Assembly: GCA_028717025.1 (NCBI GenBank)
Contig: JAQUOR010000141.1
Span: forward strand, 1-5,074
Length of the DNA stretch: 5,074 nucleotides
Source of the DNA: Candidatus Omnitrophota bacterium
Lineage (GTDB): Bacteria > Omnitrophota > Gorgyraeia > Duberdicusellales > 4484-171
Reading direction: 5' to 3'
This document shows positions 1 to 5,074 of the stretch, piece after piece (position 1 is the first letter of the stretch; every line of letters begins with the position of its first letter). Made by a program: the position numbers and the translations under genes. The notes under the pieces are model-generated. The model was not told the DNA's origin and ran no database searches. It saw only the letters and a list, made by a program, of their open reading frames with translations.

Positions 1-426
1 GGTACGCGATAGTGGCGGATTGGACCGGATAAATCCCGCATCAAAACCATACTCAATGATCGATACTTCATTCTCCCGTATAGTAACGGGATCGTCATTA
101 ATACCTAAAACGCAAGAATACTCACAGGGCGCGGGACATAGCCTTCCGGTAAATTCAGGAAAATTGTTGGTTGCGTCAAGAAATTGAAACGCCTTTTTCC
201 ACTGACCCTTAAAAACCAAATCATTCCATTCAGGAATATAATTACCCAGGGGACATCCCCAATGGCAGAATGGTACGCCACAATCCATACACCGGCACGC
301 CTGTTCTTTTGATGCTTCATCGGACCGGAATAAAGCCACTTCCCGATAGTCGCGAAGCCGTACGTGTACCGGACGATACCTTGCTTCTTGGCGTTTAAAT
401 TTTAAGAAACCTTTTACATCACCCAT
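1..426 (-). CDS. gltD: Glutamate synthase [NAD(P)H] small (beta) subunit, N-terminal part, 3' end cut by the window edge
   Basis: GltD is the FAD-containing NAD(P)H dehydrogenase subunit of glutamate synthase and passes electrons to GltB. The 142 visible codons start at ATG 426-424 (MGDVKGFLKFKRQ), matching the usual GltD N-terminus, with a Shine-Dalgarno-like AGGT just upstream. They cover the N-terminal Fe-S domain: C46-x2-C49-x4-C54-x3-C58 within CMDCGVPFCHWGCPLGNYIP, then TNNFPEFTGRLCPAPCE with C97, C101 and C105, then GINDDPVTI at 108-116. In the family these two cysteine sets hold two [4Fe-4S] clusters, as in dihydropyrimidine dehydrogenase and related proteins. The window ends at residue 142, where the FAD-binding GxGxxG would be expected soon after, so the FAD and NAD(P)H domains are not seen. 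The gene lies 108 bases after gltB on the same strand and is probably co-transcribed with it. An extra C44 precedes the first motif. Other enzymes share this module, but the close N-terminal match and gltB next door make GltD the clear call. Confidence 0.97.
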   Translation of the reverse strand, partial: MGDVKGFLKFKRQEARYRPVHVRLRDYREVALFRSDEASKEQACRCMDCGVPFCHWGCPLGNYIPEWNDLVFKGQWKKAFQFLDATNNFPEFTGRLCPAPCEYSCVLGINDDPVTIRENEVSIIEYGFDAGFIRSNPPLSRT

Positions 427-431
427 TGTAT

Positions 432-438
432 ACCTTTT
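432..438 (-). promoter_or_regulatory. Ribosome binding site of gltD
   Basis: On the minus strand the sequence before the gltD ATG reads AAAAGGT, then ATACA, then ATG. The AGGT core sits 5 bases from the start codon (6 from AGG), which is acceptable spacing for a short Shine-Dalgarno. The A-rich tract just before it (up to about 441) should keep the site unstructured. It supports ATG 426 as the gltD start. The match is weak (AGG only), so this is a likely rather than a certain site. Confidence 0.6.
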
Positions 439-441
439 TTT

Positions 442-483
442 AAACGCTGATTATCGCAAATCTAACGCTGATTTACGCAGATA
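442..483. repeat. Two tandem copies of a 21-base unit (AACGCTGATT..CGCA.AT)
   Basis: Bases 442-462 and 463-483 align without gaps at 16 of 21 positions. Both contain AACGCTGATT (443-452 and 464-473), followed by CGCA and then AT. They lie in the gltB-gltD gap, upstream of the gltD ribosome binding site. The second copy runs into ACGCAGAT (475-482), the core that returns inverted at 519-526. The copies are seen directly; that they belong to a family scattered through this genome is inference. Confidence 0.75.
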
Positions 484-527
484 AATCCTCTGAAACTATC
501 ATGCGTTCGTCTGCGATCATCTGCGTT
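464..527. repeat. Imperfect inverted repeat in the gltB-gltD spacer
   Basis: Plus-strand bases 464-486 match the reverse complement of 505-527 at 16 of 23 positions without gaps. The arms include the perfect 8-base pair ACGCAGAT (475-482) / ATCTGCGT (519-526) as a core shared in another register. The loop is about 18 bases (487-504). In the gltB-gltD transcript this could fold into a mismatched stem-loop starting 8 bases after the gltB stop codon. No U-tract follows on the minus strand, so it does not look like an intrinsic terminator. It could act as an mRNA-stabilising or partial attenuation element, or simply be an inserted palindromic repeat. Confidence 0.65.
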
Positions 528-537
528 GACGGCGTCA
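527..537. repeat. 11-base palindrome TGACGGCGTCA over the gltB stop codon
   Basis: The sequence has perfect 5-base arms (TGACG / CGTCA) around a single central base and includes the gltB TGA stop (537-535). A one-base loop cannot form an RNA hairpin, so if it does anything it would be as a DNA site for a dimeric protein. It may be no more than chance or the edge of the neighbouring repeat block. Confidence 0.35.
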
Positions 538-3500
538 GCCATCAGACACTTCCGCTAAATCAAGCTTCTTGCCGACCGTTCTCGCTGAAAGGATACGTTT
601 ATATTCCCTAGGCATTACCTTAACAAACTTTCTTATTTCTTTCTTAAAATTATCGATAATGCTTTTTGCACAAAAGCTTGAAGTATAGGTATAGTGGTTA
701 TAAAGTAGATTATGTATCGTGTCTTCCTCGTCTTTTAAAACGCTCTCCAATGCCACCATTTCCAGGTTGCATTTATTTTTAAAATCTCCCTGACTATCGT
801 AGATATACGCGATGCCTCCGGACATGCCTGCGCCAAAATTTATTCCGGTGCGTCCCAAAACAACCACTCTTCCTCCGGTCATATACTCACATCCATGGTC
901 TCCGAGGCCTTCGACGACGGCATTTAAACCGGAGTTACGTATGCAAAACCGTTCGCCGGCAAGGCCCCTGATGTACGCCTCGCCGCTTATTGCTCCATAA
1001 AAAGCGGTATTACCGATAATAACGTTCTGCTGAGATGTATAATCAACCTGCGTATCGGGACGAATGATTATTTTTCCTCCTGAGATGCCTTTACCCACAT
1101 AATCATTCGCCATCCCTTCTAATTCGAAAGTAATCCCTTTCGCCAGGAAAGCACCGAAGCTTTGTCCTGCAACGCCTTTGAATTTAAATCTGATAGTGTC
1201 ATCGTCTAAGCCGGTTTCTCCATGCCGTCGCACCACTTCTCCGCTAAGCATTGCACCGGTAGTTCTGTCGGTGTTGTGTATCGGCAATTGCGCGCTCACG
1301 TTTTTATGCGCATCAATAGCCTCTTTAGCCTTTTTTATTAACGTCAAATCTAAAACCTTATCGATCCCATGGTCCTGCGGCGTCTGAAAATATACGCCAA
1401 TGTTGGCAGGGACTTTCGGTTTATGCAAGATCCTGGAAAAATCTATATTTTTTGTTTTCCAGGGCACAATTTTACTGCTAAGACACAGTAGTTCCGTTCT
1501 ACCGATTAATTCATCAAGGGTACGAATCCCTAAACGCGCCATGATTTCCCGCAGTTCCTGCACCACAAAATGAAAGTAGTTGATAATATATTCCGGCTTA
1601 CCTTTAAAATGCTTTTCTAAAATCTCATCTTGCGTGGCAACGCCGACGGAACAATTATTCAAATGACAATGGCGCAGCATCACGCATCCGCAAACGATGA
1701 GCGCTGCGGTAGAGAATCCAAACTCTTCAGCGCCCAGCATTGCGGCAATAGCCACATCGCGCCCGGTACGCATCTGCCCGTCGGTCTGCAACCGCACGCG
1801 AGAACGTAAATCATTCAGCACAAGCGTCTGATGTGCTTCGGATAAACCCAGTTCCCAGGGAAGACCTGCGTGTTTAATCGAACTTAAGGGTGAAGCGCCC
1901 GTTCCGCCGTCACCCCCGGAAATAAGGATCATGTCCGCGTGCCCTTTTGCTACACCCGCAGCAATGGTACCTACACCTATCTCAGAAACCAGTTTTACAC
2001 TGATACGCGCTTTTGGATTTATATTTTTTAAATCGAAAATCAACTGCGCTAAATCTTCTATGGAATAAATATCATGATGCGGCGGCGGAGAAATCAAAGT
2101 AACTCCCGGCGTTGTATAGCGCGTCCGGGCGATAATTGTGCTCACCTTATGCCCCGGAAGCTGGCCCCCTTCTCCCGGTTTTGCCCCTTGTGCTATCTTT
2201 ATCTGCAGTTCATCGGCGTTAACGAGATAATTCGCGGTGACTCCGAAGCGCCCCGAGGCTACCTGTTTTATGGCGCTGCGCAAAGAGTCTCCGCTGGGCA
2301 GAGGTGAGAAACGAACGGGGTCTTCTCCGCCTTCGCCGGTATTGGATCTACCTCCCAGCCTATTCATGGCTATGGCCAACGTCTCGTGTGCTGTCTTGCT
2401 TATCGAGCCAAAGCTCATCGCGCCGGTGGCAAAGCGCTTAAATATATTTTCCGCTGGTTCTACCGTATCAATAGAAACAGGGCGTATCCCGTTATCTTCA
2501 AACGCAATATCAAGGAGACTACGTAAAGTCGTGGGGTTTTTCGATTGATCGTTGATGCGCCGGCTGAATTCCCTGTATTTGGCATAATCGTTGGAACGCG
2601 TCGCATCCTGCAGGCTCGCAATAGTCTCCGGATTCCAAAGATGAAACTCGCCATCCCTGCGCCATTGGTATATCCCTCCAGAGGCAAGATACGGCGCACC
2701 GATTTCACGTTGCGGATACGCCGTTTCGTGACGCAAAAGTGTTTCCCTGGCGATTTCTTTAAAGCCGACCCCGCCTATCCTGGAGACCGTACCCGTAAAA
2801 CACATATCAATAACCTCTTGGGCCACGCCTAAGGCTTCGAATATTTGCGCGCCACGGTAACTCTGCAATGTCGAGATACCCATCTTAGAAAGCACTTTAA
2901 GGATGCCTGTCTGTGTTGCGTGTATATAGTTCTGCAATGCTTTCGCGGGATTGAGCGTGATATCGTTGGAGGCTGTCAGCATGGTAACGGCATCGTACGC
3001 AAGGTAGGGATTAACACAATCTGCACCATAGCCGAACAGCAACGCGAAATGATGCACTTCTCTGGGTTCAGCGCTTTCAACTACTATTCCCACGCGGCTG
3101 CGCAAAGCGCGGCTTAAAAGATGATGATGCACTGCGCCCAAAGCCAAAAGTGACGGTAATGCTGCCTGAGCTTTATTTGCGCCCCGGTCGCTTAAGGTGA
3201 TGAAGGTGTACCCTTCCCGTATGGCATCGACCGCGACGCTGCATATCCGCGTAAGCGCTCTTTTAAAATCTTCTTCTCCGGTGGAACTGCCGTGTTTGAA
3301 AGGAAAAAGAGTGGAAATTATTTTTGTTTTAAGGTTATTGACGTGTATCTCGTTGATCCGGGCACAATCGAAATTTGTCAAAATGGGGTTCTTGATCTCC
3401 AGCGTATGACAATGTTCGGGCGTTTCCTCAAGAAGATTACGCTCTCCTCCGATATAGCTTGTCAGGCTCATGACGACTTCTTCGCGAATAGGATCAATCG

Positions 3501-5074
3501 CCGGATTAGTCACCTGGGCAAAAAGCTGCTTGAAATAAGTAAACAGGAGTTGTGGGTTTTGCGATAATACCGCATGAGGGATGTCATTGCCCATCGAACC
3601 AACCGGCTCCTTACCCTCTTGCGCCATAGGCGCGATGATCATTTTTAAATCTTCACGGGTATAGCCAAACGCTTTGAGCAGTGTCAAGGTATCCTGCGCT
3701 TCTCTTTTCTGCGCTTTTGGTTTCTCAAGGTCACGCAGAGAAACCATGTTTTCGGCAATCCATGCGCCATAAGGCTTGCGGCTTGCCACGTTTTCTTTGA
3801 TTTCCTCATCATTGATGATGCGGCCTTCCTGGGTATCAATGAAAAACATTTTACCCGGTGTAAGCCTGCCCGAAACAAGTATATCGGCCGGGTCAATATC
3901 CAAAACTCCCATTTCCGAAGCCATAACGACAAAGTTATTCTTGGTAATAATGTAGCGGGCGGGCCGCAAACCGTTTCTGTCCAGAACCGCACCTACACGT
4001 ACCCCGTCGGTAAACGCGATTGCCGCCGGGCCATCCCAAGGTTCCATAAAACAAGCATGGTATTTATAGAAATTTTTTATTTTTTCATCAAGGAGACTAT
4101 TCTGCTCCCAGGCACCGGGTATGAGCATCATCATTGCCTCGGGTAGATCCCGGCCGGCCAGAAGTAACAGCTCAAATACATTATCAATAGTGGCGGAATC
4201 ACTACCTCCATGCACCACAACCGGTTTAATCTTTTTTATGTCGCTTTTAAATAACGGGCTTTTGAATAAACTTTCCCTGGCCTGCATCCGGTTGATATTT
4301 CCCCGTAAAGTATTGATTTCACCGTTATGCGCCAGATAACGGAACGGCTGAGCCAAATCCCACGTGGGAAAGGTATTGGTGCTGTAACGGGAATGCACAA
4401 GGCTGATCGCGCTCGTTAAAAGAGGGTCGTTGAAATCAAGAAAAAACTGCTCCAGTTGTCCGGGCATAAGCAACCCCTTGTAAGAAAAGGTACGGCAGGA
4501 AAGATTAGTAATATAGAAAAAAGACTGTTGCGTTAATGCGGATGCACGGACTGCATTCTCTATCCTTTTGCGTATGATGTATAATTTTCGTTCAAACGTA
4601 AGCGGGTCTGCTAAATTTTCTTTAGAGGTAATAAAAATCTGCTCGATCTGGGGTTCGGTCTGGCGCGCTGTTTTACCAATGCGTGAATTATCAACAGGCA
4701 CTTGCCGCCAGCCTAAAAGAGCACAATTTTCTTCTTCGATGATTGTAGAAAAAACATTTTTGCAAAATTGACGTTCTTTGGTGTCCTTGGGGAGAAAAAT
4801 AAGACCTGTTCCATAAGAACCCGGTTTGGACAAATCTATTTTTTGTTGCTGACAGACATGCGCAAAGAATTCGTGAGGGATCTGGATAAGTATTCCTGCA
4901 CCATCTCCGGTTTGCGGATCTGCGCCGGTTGCGCCGCGATGAGCAAGACGACGCAGGACCTCCAGAGACTGCTTAACGAGTAAATTACTCTTCTTACCCT
5001 TGATATCGCATAAGAAGCCCACTCCGCAGGAATCGTGTTCGAACTGCGGATCATATAAGCCCTGTTTTTTGGGA
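535..5074 (-). CDS. gltB: Glutamate synthase [NAD(P)H] large (alpha) subunit, 5' end cut by the window edge
   Basis: GltB takes the amide nitrogen of glutamine and transfers it to 2-oxoglutarate, making two glutamate in the cytoplasm with electrons from GltD. Numbering from the catalytic cysteine (codon 5028-5026) as residue 1, 1497 residues are visible, close to the family norm. Domains in order: Ntn-type glutaminase about 1-420 (CGVGF at 1, HRG 30-32, GDGAG 41-45, SRYSTNTFP from 213, HNGEINT 234-240, GGSDSA from 274); central domain about 450-780; FMN synthase domain about 800-1205 (ATGAMSFGS from 868, QGAKPGEGGQLPGHK up to 961, SGGDGGTGASP from 1037, TDGQMRTGRD from 1082) with a [3Fe-4S] motif C1115-x5-C1121-x4-C1126; C-terminal GXGXG beta-helix about 1220-1480. 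The stop is TGA at 537-535. The frame is open to the right edge, showing 15 residues before Cys1 (PKKQGLYDPQFEHDS), a propeptide normally cleaved off. The GTG at 5022-5020 is valine 3, not the start. The adjacent gltD indicates the NAD(P)H rather than the ferredoxin type. Confidence 0.98.
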   Translation of the reverse strand, partial: PKKQGLYDPQFEHDSCGVGFLCDIKGKKSNLLVKQSLEVLRRLAHRGATGADPQTGDGAGILIQIPHEFFAHVCQQQKIDLSKPGSYGTGLIFLPKDTKERQFCKNVFSTIIEEENCALLGWRQVPVDNSRIGKTARQTEPQIEQIFITSKENLADPLTFERKLYIIRKRIENAVRASALTQQSFFYITNLSCRTFSYKGLLMPGQLEQFFLDFNDPLLTSAISLVHSRYSTNTFPTWDLAQPFRYLAHNGEINTLRGNINRMQARESLFKSPLFKSDIKKIKPVVVHGGSDSATIDNVFELLLLAGRDLPEAMMMLIPGAWEQNSLLDEKIKNFYKYHACFMEPWDGPAAIAFTDGVRVGAVLDRNGLRPARYIITKNNFVVMASEMGVLDIDPADILVSGRLTPGKMFFIDTQEGRIINDEEIKENVASRKPYGAWIAENMVSLRDLEKPKAQKREAQDTLTLLKAFGYTREDLKMIIAPMAQEGKEPVGSMGNDIPHAVLSQNPQLLFTYFKQLFAQVTNPAIDPIREEVVMSLTSYIGGERNLLEETPEHCHTLEIKNPILTNFDCARINEIHVNNLKTKIISTLFPFKHGSSTGEEDFKRALTRICSVAVDAIREGYTFITLSDRGANKAQAALPSLLALGAVHHHLLSRALRSRVGIVVESAEPREVHHFALLFGYGADCVNPYLAYDAVTMLTASNDITLNPAKALQNYIHATQTGILKVLSKMGISTLQSYRGAQIFEALGVAQEVIDMCFTGTVSRIGGVGFKEIARETLLRHETAYPQREIGAPYLASGGIYQWRRDGEFHLWNPETIASLQDATRSNDYAKYREFSRRINDQSKNPTTLRSLLDIAFEDNGIRPVSIDTVEPAENIFKRFATGAMSFGSISKTAHETLAIAMNRLGGRSNTGEGGEDPVRFSPLPSGDSLRSAIKQVASGRFGVTANYLVNADELQIKIAQGAKPGEGGQLPGHKVSTIIARTRYTTPGVTLISPPPHHDIYSIEDLAQLIFDLKNINPKARISVKLVSEIGVGTIAAGVAKGHADMILISGGDGGTGASPLSSIKHAGLPWELGLSEAHQTLVLNDLRSRVRLQTDGQMRTGRDVAIAAMLGAEEFGFSTAALIVCGCVMLRHCHLNNCSVGVATQDEILEKHFKGKPEYIINYFHFVVQELREIMARLGIRTLDELIGRTELLCLSSKIVPWKTKNIDFSRILHKPKVPANIGVYFQTPQDHGIDKVLDLTLIKKAKEAIDAHKNVSAQLPIHNTDRTTGAMLSGEVVRRHGETGLDDDTIRFKFKGVAGQSFGAFLAKGITFELEGMANDYVGKGISGGKIIIRPDTQVDYTSQQNVIIGNTAFYGAISGEAYIRGLAGERFCIRNSGLNAVVEGLGDHGCEYMTGGRVVVLGRTGINFGAGMSGGIAYIYDSQGDFKNKCNLEMVALESVLKDEEDTIHNLLYNHYTYTSSFCAKSIIDNFKKEIRKFVKVMPREYKRILSARTVGKKLDLAEVSDG

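Noticed and set aside
105..320. Minus-strand open frame of 71 codons inside the gltD region
   Set aside because: It is out of frame with gltD, whose own frame from 426 to 1 encodes clearly recognisable Fe-S motifs across the same bases.
450..455. Minus-strand TGC-GATAAT resembling an extended -10 box upstream of gltD
   Set aside because: At 17-base spacing the -35 hexamer would be GCGTAA, a poor match, and the bases fall inside the repeated unit. A separate gltD promoter is not supported.
427..534. Intrinsic terminator between gltB and gltD
   Set aside because: The inverted repeat is mismatched and not followed by a U-tract in the minus-strand RNA. The only homopolymer nearby is an A-run before the gltD ribosome binding site.
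2237..2548. Plus-strand open frame of 103 codons antisense to gltB, plus several other plus-strand frames of 60-95 codons
   Set aside because: They are antisense shadows of a highly conserved coding sequence. None has a recognisable domain or a supporting gene context.
3684..3992. Minus-strand open frame of 102 codons, and a similar 82-codon frame at 2460-2708
   Set aside because: Both are same-strand shadows inside gltB in another frame, with low-complexity composition typical of off-frame translation.
4836..5054. Minus-strand open frame starting with ATG at 5054, near the gltB 5' end
   Set aside because: It is in a different frame from gltB, and its translation (MIRSSNTIPAEW...) resembles nothing I know. 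The gltB frame over the same bases is certain from the CGVGF motif.

Overview
The window holds two neighbouring genes, both on the minus strand and both cut by a window edge. They encode the two subunits of bacterial NAD(P)H-dependent glutamate synthase (GOGAT). Read in the direction of transcription (right to left), gltB (large, alpha subunit) enters from beyond the right edge and stops at 535. A 108-base gap (427-534) follows, then gltD (small, beta subunit) starts at 426 and runs off the left edge after 142 codons. About 98% of the window is coding.

Together the two products convert L-glutamine + 2-oxoglutarate + NAD(P)H into two L-glutamate, the second half of the GS-GOGAT ammonium assimilation pathway. 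GltD takes electrons from NAD(P)H through FAD and passes them over Fe-S clusters to FMN in GltB. GltB releases ammonia from glutamine at its N-terminal cysteine and channels it internally to the synthase site. The catalytic and cluster motifs that fall inside the window are intact, and neither gene shows a frameshift or premature stop.

The gltB frame needs care at its right end. The first start-like codon inside the window (GTG at 5022-5020) is an internal valine. The frame stays open to the window edge and includes the catalytic cysteine (5028-5026) and at least 15 residues of a propeptide, so the true start is off the window.

The only non-coding stretch, the gltB-gltD gap, is packed with short related repeats built on ACGCAGAT / AACGCTGAT in both orientations. 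They form an imperfect inverted repeat in the intercistronic mRNA, just after the gltB stop. This is the one structure not explained by the genes.

The organism is a bacterium of moderate base composition with Shine-Dalgarno initiation. The protein style and intergenic repeat type would fit an environmental lineage such as Planctomycetota or Omnitrophota, but that is a weak guess. I see no mobile element, RNA gene, CRISPR array or undescribed multi-gene system here; apart from the repeat-filled gap this is an ordinary housekeeping locus.
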